A stretch of 64,000 bases of DNA from HGM04593 sp964423665. GTDB taxonomy: Bacteria > Bacteroidota > Bacteroidia > Bacteroidales > Bacteroidaceae. The stretch covers positions 14,653 through 78,652 of the forward strand of contig CAYRFX010000001.1 of NCBI GenBank assembly GCA_964423665.1, written 5' to 3'. The translations under genes and the position numbers were made by a program. Shown in pieces: positions 42,662 to 51,376 of the stretch (within the stretch, counting starts at the first letter, position 1; each line of letters begins with the position of its first letter). The notes beneath the pieces are model-generated. The model was not told the origin of the DNA and searched no databases. It was given only the letters and a program-made list of their open reading frames with translations.

Positions 42662-43609
42662 CTATCTGAGCCTGATTATGTCTCCTACTTTTATCCCTTT
42701 TTCGGCAATCTGCGCATTTCTTTTGTATAGTTTATCCATTTTTATTCCATATTTCTGGGAGATGGAGTGGAGGCTCTCCCCCTGCTGTACCACATGCGTG
42801 GGATACTCCTTTCCGGCTTTGCTATTCTTCTTTTCAAGATAAATAATATCTCCTGCCTTTATTATATAGTTGGCGTAGAAATCGTTGTATTTGACTAATT
42901 TGCGGCGGGAGACACCGGTCTCTTTACTGAGAGACTTGAAAGTATCGCCGGTGTTTCCTATTATATAAAGCAGTCCGTTGCTCTTGTAAATTGTTCTTCC
43001 AGAGCTCTTCTCATAGTTTTCAAATGCTACCCCGTCGCTCTTTTTGATTTTTTTCATCGTGTAGCTGTCATACCGTTGCAGCCCGTATCGTTCGATGAGG
43101 CTTATTAACTTGCCGGGGTAAGCGGGGTCCTCGGCGTATCCGGCTTTTTTCAGCCCTTTTGCCCAGCCCTTGTAATTGTCTTTGTCGAGTTTGAAGAGAA
43201 ATGCATATCTCTGGCGGTTTGCAAGGAACCTTGAGTGGTCCTCATATGAATCTCTCACATTTTCATATTTTCTAAAATAGCACAATCGCCCGTTGTCCAT
43301 GGCTGATGTACGCTTCCCGTTCCAGCTTTTGTCGGCTTTTATGCCGAAATGGTTGTTTGAGCTGCGTGATAATTTGCTTTTGCCTGCTCCCGATTCCAGC
43401 AACCCCTGTGCAAGTGTGATGCTCGCGGGTATATTGTGCTTTTCCATCTGTTCCACGGCAATGGGGTAGTAGGTGAGCACATATCTCTCGTAGTCGTCTC
43501 TTGCTTGCGAGAGATTCTTGGCTGCAGGTGTTGCTGTTGTGTTTTTGCTTGAAGAGCAGCCTGTGAGTGCAATAAGTGCAATAAGTATAAAAAGATGTGT
43601 TTTTTTCAT
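42662..43609 (-). CDS. Glucosaminidase-domain lipoprotein with LysM repeats
   Basis: The 315-residue protein has a lipoprotein signal (LIALIALTGCSS), a GH73/FlgJ-like glucosaminidase domain (about 45-185) with LAQGLLESGAGKSKLS containing the catalytic glutamate and NNHFGIKADKSW, then two LysM modules (about 208-255 and 270-315) for peptidoglycan binding. It would cut or remodel the glycan strands of the wall at the periplasmic face. It lies divergently from cdd and downstream of it is the OmpA pair, on the same strand but with its own promoter. Confidence 0.92.
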   Translation of the reverse strand: MKKTHLFILIALIALTGCSSSKNTTATPAAKNLSQARDDYERYVLTYYPIAVEQMEKHNIPASITLAQGLLESGAGKSKLSRSSNNHFGIKADKSWNGKRTSAMDNGRLCYFRKYENVRDSYEDHSRFLANRQRYAFLFKLDKDNYKGWAKGLKKAGYAEDPAYPGKLISLIERYGLQRYDSYTMKKIKKSDGVAFENYEKSSGRTIYKSNGLLYIIGNTGDTFKSLSKETGVSRRKLVKYNDFYANYIIKAGDIIYLEKKNSKAGKEYPTHVVQQGESLHSISQKYGIKMDKLYKRNAQIAEKGIKVGDIIRLR

Positions 43610-43644
43610 AAAAATCTATTTTGGCTACAAAATAAACGAATAAA

Positions 43645-43675
43645 TTGATTTTACGCAACAATTTGTTTATCTTCG
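43645..43675 (+). promoter_or_regulatory. Promoter of cdd
   Basis: TTG (43645-43647) is followed after 20 bases by TATCTTCG (43668-43675), a near match to TAnnTTTG. Transcription would start near 43682. Confidence 0.55.
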
Positions 43676-43760
43676 CACTACCTTATAGATTACTTTTTTG
43701 TTATATATGTAACAAAAATGATAATCGTTCATATTGAATAAATATTTAGGAGGCAAACGT

Positions 43761-44243
43761 ATGAAAGAGTTGATTTTGCAAACGAAAATAAAGGTTTGCA
43801 CATATGATGAGCTGATGGCGGAGGATAGAGAGGTTGTTGATGCTGCGCGTGCGGCTACAGCCAACAGCTATGCAGTCTATTCAAAGTTTAACGTGGGTGC
43901 AGCAGTGCGCCTGGAGGGTGGTGCCATTGTAACGGGCAGCAATCAAGAGAATGCCGCTTATCCATCGGGGATTTGTGCCGAACGTACCACACTTTTCTGG
44001 GCAAATTCTCAATATCCCGACAAGGCGGTGCTCACGCTGGCAATAGCCGCCCGCACAGAAACGGGTGAGCTGGCTCAACCCATTCCGCCCTGCGGCGCGT
44101 GTCGTCAGGTTATTTTGGAGACAGAAAAACGTTACGGAAAAGTTATTAAAATAATATTGTATGGAGCAAAAGAGTGTTACCTCATAGAAGATGGTATTAA
44201 GGCTCTTATGCCTCTCTCTTTTGATTCTGCTTTTTTGGAATAA
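43761..44243 (+). CDS. cdd: Cytidine deaminase
   Basis: The 160-residue protein starts at ATG 43761, which has a clear AGGAGG seven bases upstream; a TTG 27 bp earlier is unlikely. It has the zinc motif GICAE at residues 70-74 with Cys72 and Glu74, and PPCGAC with Cys111 and Cys114, the all-cysteine type of small cytidine deaminases. It deaminates cytidine and deoxycytidine in pyrimidine salvage. Its stop overlaps the next ATG as TAATG, so the phosphatase gene is translationally coupled. Confidence 0.95.
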   Translation: MKELILQTKIKVCTYDELMAEDREVVDAARAATANSYAVYSKFNVGAAVRLEGGAIVTGSNQENAAYPSGICAERTTLFWANSQYPDKAVLTLAIAARTETGELAQPIPPCGACRQVILETEKRYGKVIKIILYGAKECYLIEDGIKALMPLSFDSAFLE

Positions 44244-44719
44244 TGAAAAGTATTCTTTTTGTGTGCCATGGGAACATCTGCCGTTCCCCGATGGCAGAAT
44301 TTGTTATGAAAGATATTGCCCGCAAGGCGGGTGTGGGGGAATTGTTGCATATAGAGTCGGCAGCGACAAGCAGCGAGGAGATTGGCAACGCTGTTTATCC
44401 GCCTGCCGCGCGTGAGCTTGCTCGTCATGGAATATCGTGTGCGGGCAAATGTGCACGACGCATAGGTCTATCCGATTTCTCCGATTATGATATGATAATT
44501 GTGATGGAGAATTATAATATCAGAAATATGCGTTCCCTGCCTGTTGGGAACGGCAGGTTGTGGAAACTTCTTGATTTTGAAGGGTGCAGTGCTGCGGGTG
44601 GTGCAGAGCCGCTGTCGGGCGGTGATATATCCGATCCTTGGTATCATGGAGATTTCTCGGCTACATACCGGGAAATTGAAGCCGGGTGCAGGGGATTGCT
44701 TGCTTTTCTTGGTCTCTAA
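44243..44719 (+). CDS. Low-molecular-weight protein tyrosine phosphatase
   Basis: The 158-residue protein has the P-loop VCHGNICRSP with nucleophile Cys8 and Arg14, and the general acid in DISDPWYHGDF near residues 128-138. The length is normal for the family. It could act on phosphotyrosine proteins such as the Wzc-type kinase, but the capsule operon already holds its own CpsB-type phosphatase and there is no direct link. It overlaps cdd by one base and is followed 54 bp later by ruvC. Confidence 0.93.
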   Translation: MKSILFVCHGNICRSPMAEFVMKDIARKAGVGELLHIESAATSSEEIGNAVYPPAARELARHGISCAGKCARRIGLSDFSDYDMIIVMENYNIRNMRSLPVGNGRLWKLLDFEGCSAAGGAEPLSGGDISDPWYHGDFSATYREIEAGCRGLLAFLGL

Positions 44720-44773
44720 GTGCCGTTTTTTTGTGATAGTTTATGGATTAAAAGATAAACAAAGTGTTTTATT

Positions 44774-45349
44774 ATGCAACAGCCTGTTCCCGCCGACGAT
44801 AAGGTGATTATGGGTATTGACCCGGGTACAAATATTATGGGTTACGCCTTCATTGGAGTGAATGGTAACCGTGCTCGATTATTGGCTATGGGAGTGATAG
44901 ACCTGCGCAAATGCCACGATAGCTATATAAAGTTGGGAGAGATTTTTACCCGTGTTCAAGGGCTTATAAAATCTTATCTCCCCGACGAATTGGCAATTGA
45001 GGCTCCTTTTTTTGGAAAGAATGTGCAGAGTATGCTCAAGCTTGGGCGTGCGCAGGGGGTTGCAATAGCTGCTGCAATAAGCCGGGATGTGCCCATTCAT
45101 GAGTATGCCCCATTGAAAATAAAGATGGCTATCACGGGTAACGGCTCGGCGTCCAAGCAGCAGGTTGCCGAGATGTTGCGCCGCATGCTTAATATCTCGA
45201 GCGAGGAGATGCCTCGTTTTATGGACGCAACCGATGCGCTGGGTGCCGCCTTCTGTCATTATCTGCAACGCAAAAGCCCTGTGCAGACGACAAAATATAG
45301 CAGCTGGGCCGATTTTGCACGAAAGAATAGCGATAAAGTGAAACAATGA
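44774..45349 (+). CDS. ruvC: Holliday junction resolvase
   Basis: The 191-residue protein has the RuvC acidic residues: Asp16 in IMGIDPGTN, Glu76 in LAIEAPFFGKN, and the aspartates of FMDATDALGAAFCH near residues 155-168. It resolves four-way junctions together with RuvAB, which are not in the window. It is the last gene of a plus-strand group after cdd and the phosphatase. Its TGA lies inside a perfect palindrome shared with the stop of the convergent PorE-like gene. Confidence 0.95.
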   Translation: MQQPVPADDKVIMGIDPGTNIMGYAFIGVNGNRARLLAMGVIDLRKCHDSYIKLGEIFTRVQGLIKSYLPDELAIEAPFFGKNVQSMLKLGRAQGVAIAAAISRDVPIHEYAPLKIKMAITGNGSASKQQVAEMLRRMLNISSEEMPRFMDATDALGAAFCHYLQRKSPVQTTKYSSWADFARKNSDKVKQ

Positions 45350-45373
45350 GGCTGATTAATCAGCCTCATTGTT
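45342..45373. terminator. 32-bp perfect palindrome overlapping two convergent stop codons
   Basis: The palindrome runs 45342-45373 with centre TTAA and reads the same on both strands. The ruvC stop (45347-45349) and part of the PorE-like stop (45372-45374) lie inside. It is placed to end transcripts from both sides; a short T-run follows on the plus strand. Confidence 0.75.
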
Positions 45374-47360
45374 ATTTGTATAGTTTGTAGGTGGTGCGCA
45401 GAACCTGGAATTCTGTACGGCGGTTAAGCTGGTTGCAAATCTCCTGCTCCTCTTCGCTCTCGAGGCTCTTTATAAAATCCTCTGTCAGTACATCATTCTC
45501 TTTCAAGAAAGTTATCTTCTCCGTCAGTTTCTTGTGGACAATCTTAGGTCTCTCTTCGCCGTAGCCCTTGGCAGTGAGGCGTTCGGCTTCAATGCCTCCT
45601 TTTATAAGATAATTGACAACCGATTCGGCGCGTGCTTGCGAAAGGCGAATATTGTATTCGTCGCTTCCTTTATAGTCGCAGTGCGAGCTTAGCTCAATCG
45701 TTACATTTGGGTTCAGGTTAAGTAACTTTATAAGTTCGTCAAGTGAAGCTTCAGACTCTTTTGTGAGCGTGGCTTTGTCAAACTCATAGAAAATATTGTC
45801 TATAAGCACGGGACGGGTGATTGATGGCAGTGCAAAATCTCTTTGATAATTTACGGTGCCCTCAACACTGTCGGTGGATAGTTCCTGCATGGTGTTAAGG
45901 TAGCCTTTGCAGGTTCCAAGCAGTACATAATCCACCCCGGGAGTTACTCGCACCGAATAAGAACCGTCTTTCATTACTCCGAAGCTGGTGTTTGTTCCAT
46001 CTTTTCCCACCATATAAATTACTCCTTCGGGGAGCTCGTAGCCGTCTTTTTCGTATATCCACCCGTGTAGTGTGTGCACGGTCTCGGGCAGCAGAAAAGA
46101 GTATATGTGGTCCCAGCCACGGGCGTCTCCTCTGTTAGAGGTAAAATATCCACGATAGAGCCCTGGAGCAAATGTTATGCCAAAATCGTCGCCATTGGAG
46201 TTCATGGGTGCCATCATATTTTCAATGTTCCACACACTATCGTTCACCTGTGTGGCGCAGTAGATGTCGAGCCCTCCCATGCCGGGGTATCCGTCTGATG
46301 AAAAGAACAGTTCTCCTTTGGGACCGAATGCGGGGAAATGTTCGTCCCCTTCGGTGTTTATGGCGTTGCCCAAATTTTCTACAATCTCCTGTTTGGCCTT
46401 GCTTTCTCCTATATAATATCTCCAAAGGTCGAATCCTCCATAGCCACCTGCCATGTCCGATGAGAAATAGAGCCATTCTCCATCGGGTGAAACTGCGGGA
46501 TGGGCAAATGAGGTTAAGGTGTCTTTAGATATTTCCACCTTTTTTACTCCGCTCCACGATGCATCGCTACGGTTGCTGCTGTATATTGCAGCGAACCGGG
46601 GGGATTGGTTGTCGGTAACGCAACGGGTAAAATACATGGTCTTTCCATCGGGCGTGAATGCGCATGCACCATCTTCGTCCTCGCTGTTTATCTCGCTCTC
46701 TATAACCTCTGTCTTTTGCCATTTACCCTTTTCATCGCGGCGGGTGAGGAAGATGTCGGCACTCTTCTGCCCGGTGATACCGCTCAAGTCATCGCCCTTA
46801 GCCTCTTTGCGCGTAGATGTGATAACTATCATTGTGGTGTCGTCGCCTACATACATAGGGCAGTAGTCGCTGCGTTGTCCGTTGAGCTCTTTTGCCCGCT
46901 TCACAATGTAGCGGTTGGGATTCTTTTTCCACTGGAGAGATTGCTTGGCTGCCTGCAAACCCACAATGGCAAGCCTGTCACTGCTGTTGAGTTTCAAATA
47001 CTCTTCATAGTTCTTTACAGCGTCTTTGTAATCGCCTTTTTCAAGCTGTGCATCGGCAAGGTGACGCAGGGCAAGCGAATCGGGGTATTTGTAACGCACG
47101 GCATTCATATATGCACCCACCGCACGCACCGCGCTGTTGCTCTTGCGGTAACATTCGCCCAATTTCCATGCCACAACGGCACGTTTTTTCTTGTCCTTTG
47201 CCGGAATTTTGCGGTATGCTTTCTTGTATTGCTTTGCTGCTTCGTAATACTCGTTCACGGCTGCATACTGGTCGCCCTTCTTTATCGCCTTTTCGCTGCC
47301 ACACGATACTATTGCAAATATTGCCAATAGAAGAATGCTATATGATAATGTTTTTTTCAT
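45372..47360 (-). CDS. porE: PorE-like lipoprotein (TPR, WD40-like, regulatory domain, OmpA)
   Basis: The 662-residue protein has a lipoprotein signal (LLAIFAIVSCGS), TPR-like helices (about 25-150), PD40/WD40-like repeats (about 170-430; TPDGKTMYFTR, SPDGEWLYFSSD), a carboxypeptidase-regulatory-like segment (about 430-510) and a C-terminal OmpA-like domain (about 540-640; ELSSHCDYKGSDEYNIRLSQARAESV). This order is that described for PorE, the peptidoglycan-anchoring part of type IX secretion in Porphyromonas gingivalis. Other proteins of similar layout exist, so PorE is likely rather than certain. Two secreted proteins in the window end in related C-terminal tails that could use such a system. 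Confidence 0.75.
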   Translation of the reverse strand: MKKTLSYSILLLAIFAIVSCGSEKAIKKGDQYAAVNEYYEAAKQYKKAYRKIPAKDKKKRAVVAWKLGECYRKSNSAVRAVGAYMNAVRYKYPDSLALRHLADAQLEKGDYKDAVKNYEEYLKLNSSDRLAIVGLQAAKQSLQWKKNPNRYIVKRAKELNGQRSDYCPMYVGDDTTMIVITSTRKEAKGDDLSGITGQKSADIFLTRRDEKGKWQKTEVIESEINSEDEDGACAFTPDGKTMYFTRCVTDNQSPRFAAIYSSNRSDASWSGVKKVEISKDTLTSFAHPAVSPDGEWLYFSSDMAGGYGGFDLWRYYIGESKAKQEIVENLGNAINTEGDEHFPAFGPKGELFFSSDGYPGMGGLDIYCATQVNDSVWNIENMMAPMNSNGDDFGITFAPGLYRGYFTSNRGDARGWDHIYSFLLPETVHTLHGWIYEKDGYELPEGVIYMVGKDGTNTSFGVMKDGSYSVRVTPGVDYVLLGTCKGYLNTMQELSTDSVEGTVNYQRDFALPSITRPVLIDNIFYEFDKATLTKESEASLDELIKLLNLNPNVTIELSSHCDYKGSDEYNIRLSQARAESVVNYLIKGGIEAERLTAKGYGEERPKIVHKKLTEKITFLKENDVLTEDFIKSLESEEEQEICNQLNRRTEFQVLRTTYKLYK

Positions 47361-47427
47361 TTTGTTATAATCTTGCAGATTATATAACTTGTTTTTTGCC
47401 CGAATATTATGCCGGCACTCTCTTTTC

Positions 47428-49218
47428 TTAATCTTTTTTAGAAAGATTTTCCATGGTGCTGTTGTCGCTGAGAACCTCGTTCACTACATTATTGAGCATC
47501 GCTTTCAGCTCATTGATAAAGGTCTTGGCATCGTATTGGAGCTTTTCAATGTCGCGCAGTTTCTTTTCCCATTGCCCGGTGAGCTCTGCGCTTTTGAGCA
47601 GTTCGTTTTTGATTATGCCTATGAGCTCTATGCCTGTGGGGGTGGCTGCGATACTCTTTTTTTCGCGTCGCATATATCCTCGCTTGAAGAGTGTTTCTAT
47701 AATGTTGGCACGAGTAGATGGGCGTCCTATGCCATTCTCTTTCATTGCATCGCGCAACTCTTCGTTATCGACAAATTTGCCGGCAGTTTCCATTGCACGC
47801 AACAGGGTAGCCTCGGTATATGGTTTGGGAGGTGTAGTCCACTTCTCGGCAAGGTCGGGGGTGTGTGGTCCGCTTTCTCCTTTGGTGAAATGTGGGAGAA
47901 TCTTCTCTTTTTCCTCCTTTTCATCGCTGTTTTCTCCTGCAAAAACAACCCGCCACCCCGGCTCGGTTATCTCCTTGCCTGTTGTCTTGAACGGCACATC
48001 GGCACTCTCTCCCAGAACTGTGGTTGTGCGAAATTTACAATCGGGGTAGAATGCGGCGATAAAGTGTCTTGCAATAAGGTCATATACCTTTTTTTCAATA
48101 TCGGTAAGCCCTTGAGGATATACTCCTGTGGGGATAATTGCATGGTGGTCGGTAACTTTTTTATTGTCAAAGACTTTTTTCGATTTTGGTAATTGCCTGC
48201 CTGCTAACGGCGTGGTAAATTGCTGATAGTCTTTCAGCCCTTTTAAGATGTTGGGGCATTTGGGGTAAATATCCTCGCTCAGGAATGTGGTATCTACACG
48301 CGGGTATGTAGTTATTTTCTTCTCATATAGCGATTGTATTGTTTGTAAAGTAACCTCGGCACTGAGCCCGAATTTCTTGTTGCAATCGACTTGTAGCGAT
48401 GTGAGGTCGTAGAGACGGGGTGGCAACTCTGTACCACTCTTTGCTGTTACATCTGTAACAATAAACGGGGCTTCTGAAATCTTTTTGAGTGCTTCCTGCG
48501 CCTCCTCGATATTCTCAAATTTCCCTTTTGCGGCACTGAAAACCGTGTCACGGTATGTGGTTTTCAGTTCCCAATATTGCTTGGGAACAAAGTTCGTAAT
48601 CTCGAAATGACGCTTTACCACAAGTGCTAATGTTGGTGTTTGCACACGTCCGATTGACAGAACCTGGCGGTTACGCCCATATTTGAGAGTGTAGAGGCGT
48701 GTGGCGTTCATGCCTAATAGCCAGTCTCCTATGGCTCGCGAGAGCCCTGCCTCGTATAGCGATTGATACTCGTTCTGGTCTTTGAGCGTTGCAAAGCCTT
48801 CGCGTATGGCTTCATCGGTGAGCGATGATACCCACAGACGCTTCACGGGGCATTTTGCCTGCGTTTTTTGAATAACCCAGCGTTGTATAAGTTCTCCTTC
48901 CTGCCCGGCATCACCGCAGTTTATTATGTAGTCGGCAGTTTGCATGAGTTTCTCAATCACGGCAAACTGTTTTTCTATTCCCTTGTCGGCTATTAGTTTT
49001 ATACCGAAACGGGGCGGAACCATCGGCAGGCTGCCGAGGCTCCACCTTTGCCACATAGGTGTGTAGTCTCCGGGTTCTTTGAGGGTGCAAAGATGTCCGA
49101 AAGTCCAAGTTACTTGGTAGCCGTTGCCTTCATAAAAGCCATCTCGTTTGTTTCTTGCCCCCAAAACATCGGCAATCTCTTTGGCAACGGAAGGTTTTTC
49201 CGCAATACAAACAATCAT
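47428..49218 (-). CDS. topB: DNA topoisomerase III
   Basis: The 596-residue protein starts with the TOPRIM segment MIVCIAEKPSVAKEIADVLGA and has CGDAGQEGELIQRW near residues 101-114. The catalytic-tyrosine region is ITTYPRVDTTFLSEDIYP near residues 295-312, where YPRVDT replaces the usual YPRTDS. It relaxes and decatenates DNA through a 5'-phosphotyrosine link. A zinc C-terminal extension is not seen. It starts 10 bp after mutB, so it is probably transcribed with the mutase genes. Chromosomal and mobile-element copies both exist; this one sits among housekeeping genes. Confidence 0.93.
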   Translation of the reverse strand: MIVCIAEKPSVAKEIADVLGARNKRDGFYEGNGYQVTWTFGHLCTLKEPGDYTPMWQRWSLGSLPMVPPRFGIKLIADKGIEKQFAVIEKLMQTADYIINCGDAGQEGELIQRWVIQKTQAKCPVKRLWVSSLTDEAIREGFATLKDQNEYQSLYEAGLSRAIGDWLLGMNATRLYTLKYGRNRQVLSIGRVQTPTLALVVKRHFEITNFVPKQYWELKTTYRDTVFSAAKGKFENIEEAQEALKKISEAPFIVTDVTAKSGTELPPRLYDLTSLQVDCNKKFGLSAEVTLQTIQSLYEKKITTYPRVDTTFLSEDIYPKCPNILKGLKDYQQFTTPLAGRQLPKSKKVFDNKKVTDHHAIIPTGVYPQGLTDIEKKVYDLIARHFIAAFYPDCKFRTTTVLGESADVPFKTTGKEITEPGWRVVFAGENSDEKEEKEKILPHFTKGESGPHTPDLAEKWTTPPKPYTEATLLRAMETAGKFVDNEELRDAMKENGIGRPSTRANIIETLFKRGYMRREKKSIAATPTGIELIGIIKNELLKSAELTGQWEKKLRDIEKLQYDAKTFINELKAMLNNVVNEVLSDNSTMENLSKKD

Positions 49219-49228
49219 ATAGTATTGT

Positions 49229-51364
49229 TTATTCTACGTCAAGCAGTATGTTCATAAGCTCGCAGGCTGCCTTTGCAACGCTTGTGCCGGGGCCGAAGAT
49301 TCCTGCTACTCCTGCACGATAGAGAAAATCATAGTCTTGTGCAGGTATTACACCGCCTGCAAACACCAAGATATCCTCTCTGCCCAGCTTGGCGAGCTCC
49401 TCTATGAGTTGTGGCACAAGTGTCTTGTGACCTGCGGCAAGCGACGATACTCCCACTGCGTGAACATCGTTCTCCACGGCTTGTTTTGCAACCTCGGCGG
49501 GGGTTTGGAAGAGCATGCCCATATCTACGTCAAAGCCACAGTCGGCATATCCTGTGGCTACAACCTTTGCGCCACGGTCGTGTCCGTCCTGTCCCATCTT
49601 GGCTATCATCACTCGGGGGCGACGGCCCTCTCTTTTTGCAAACTCCTCGGTCAAGCGGCAAGCCTCTTTGAAACTTGCGTCGTCTCTGCTCTCTGCTGAA
49701 TACACTCCTGAAATAGTTCTTATAATTGCCTTATAACGCCCGGCAACAGCCTCGCAGGCGTCTGAAATCTCTCCTAATGTGGCACGCAAGCCGGCAGCCT
49801 CAACAGCAGCCTCCAACAGGTTGCCTTTACCGCTTCTTGCACACTCGGTTATCTTTTCGAGGGCAGCTTTTACTGCGGCCTCGTCGCGGTTCTTGCGGTT
49901 GCGCTCTATGGCTGCAAGCTGCTCTTCGCGCACAGCGGTGTTGTCAATCTCCAGAATATCGATGGGCTCCTCCTCGTCGAGGCAGTAGGCGTTTGTGCCC
50001 ACAATAATCTGTTTGCCACTGTCGATGCGAGCCTGTGTGCGTGCGGCAGCCTCCTCAATGCGCATCTTGGGAATTCCGGTTTCTATAGCCTTTGCCATTC
50101 CTCCCAGCTCCTCAATCTCCTGAATGAGTTTCCACGCCTTCTCGGCAATCTCTTTTGTGAGGCTCTCAACATAGTATGAACCGCCCCACGGGTCTATCAC
50201 GCGGCAGATGTTTGTCTCCTCCTGCAGATAAATCTGTGTGTTGCGGGCGATGCGTGCTGAGAAGTCTGTGGGCAGAGCAATAGCTTCGTCAAGTGCATTT
50301 GTGTGTAGCGACTGTGTGTGTCCCATTGCTGCGCTCATAGCCTCTATCACCGTGCGGCCCACGTTGTTGAAGGGGTCCTGCTCGGTGAGCGACCAACCCG
50401 AGGTCTGGCAGTGCGTGCGCAGTGCCATGGATTTGGGGTTCTTGGGGTTGAACTGTTTTATAATCTTTGCCCACAGCATGCGCGCTGCACGCATCTTGGC
50501 TATCTCCATAAAGGGGTTCATTCCTATTCCCCAGAAGAATGACAAACGGGGTGCAAAGGCGTCGATGTCTATGCCGGCGTTTACTCCTGCGCGTACATAT
50601 TCCAAGCCATCGGCAAGGGTGTATGCAAGCTCAATATCAGCAGATGCACCGGCCTCCTGCATATGATAGCCCGAGATGGATATAGAGTTGAATTTTGGCA
50701 TCTTCTGCGATGTGTAGGCAAAAATATCGCTTATTATACGCATGGAGAATGCTGGTGGGTATATGTATGTGTTGCGCACCATAAACTCCTTAAGGATATC
50801 ATTTTGAATGGTACCTGCCATCTCTTCGAGTTTCGCTCCCTGTTCAAGTGCCGCGTTTATATAAAATGCGAGCACGGGCAGCACGGCGCCGTTCATGGTC
50901 ATGGAAACAGACATTTTGTTCAATGGGATACCGTCGAAAAGTTGTTCCATATTCTCCATGCAACAGATTGATACTCCGGCTTTTCCCACATCGCCCACCA
51001 CACGCTCGTTGTCGGGGTTGTAGCCTCGGTGAGTGGGCAGGTCGAATGCCACTGAGAGTCCTTTCTGTCCCGATGCAAGGTTGCGGCGGTAGAAAGCATT
51101 GCTCTCTTCGGCAGTGGAGAAGCCTGCATACTGTCTGATAGTCCATGGGCGGAAGGTGTACATCATTGAGTAAGGACCGCGCAGGAATGGTGGCAAGCCC
51201 GCTGCATAGTCGAGATGCTCCATCTCTTTAAGGTCGTCGGCTGTGTAAACCGGTTTTACTTTGATGTGCTCGGCGGTTTCCCACACCTCGCCGTTTGTGG
51301 CGGGTGCTGTTATTGCAACTGCGTTGCCTGCAAAAATATCTATATTGCTGAAATCTCTTCTCAT
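49229..51364 (-). CDS. mutB: Methylmalonyl-CoA mutase, large (catalytic) subunit
   Basis: The 711-residue protein has the TIM-barrel part with RPWTIRQYAGFSTAEESN near residue 72 and the C-terminal B12-binding domain with DGHDRGAKV near residues 588-596, whose histidine coordinates cobalt. It converts succinyl-CoA and methylmalonyl-CoA, which is the route to propionate in gut Bacteroidales. It follows mutA by 12 bp. The function depends on adenosylcobalamin like NrdJ in this window. All expected motifs are present. Confidence 0.96.
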   Translation of the reverse strand: MRRDFSNIDIFAGNAVAITAPATNGEVWETAEHIKVKPVYTADDLKEMEHLDYAAGLPPFLRGPYSMMYTFRPWTIRQYAGFSTAEESNAFYRRNLASGQKGLSVAFDLPTHRGYNPDNERVVGDVGKAGVSICCMENMEQLFDGIPLNKMSVSMTMNGAVLPVLAFYINAALEQGAKLEEMAGTIQNDILKEFMVRNTYIYPPAFSMRIISDIFAYTSQKMPKFNSISISGYHMQEAGASADIELAYTLADGLEYVRAGVNAGIDIDAFAPRLSFFWGIGMNPFMEIAKMRAARMLWAKIIKQFNPKNPKSMALRTHCQTSGWSLTEQDPFNNVGRTVIEAMSAAMGHTQSLHTNALDEAIALPTDFSARIARNTQIYLQEETNICRVIDPWGGSYYVESLTKEIAEKAWKLIQEIEELGGMAKAIETGIPKMRIEEAAARTQARIDSGKQIIVGTNAYCLDEEEPIDILEIDNTAVREEQLAAIERNRKNRDEAAVKAALEKITECARSGKGNLLEAAVEAAGLRATLGEISDACEAVAGRYKAIIRTISGVYSAESRDDASFKEACRLTEEFAKREGRRPRVMIAKMGQDGHDRGAKVVATGYADCGFDVDMGMLFQTPAEVAKQAVENDVHAVGVSSLAAGHKTLVPQLIEELAKLGREDILVFAGGVIPAQDYDFLYRAGVAGIFGPGTSVAKAACELMNILLDVE

Positions 51365-51376
51365 GGTTTCGTCTTA

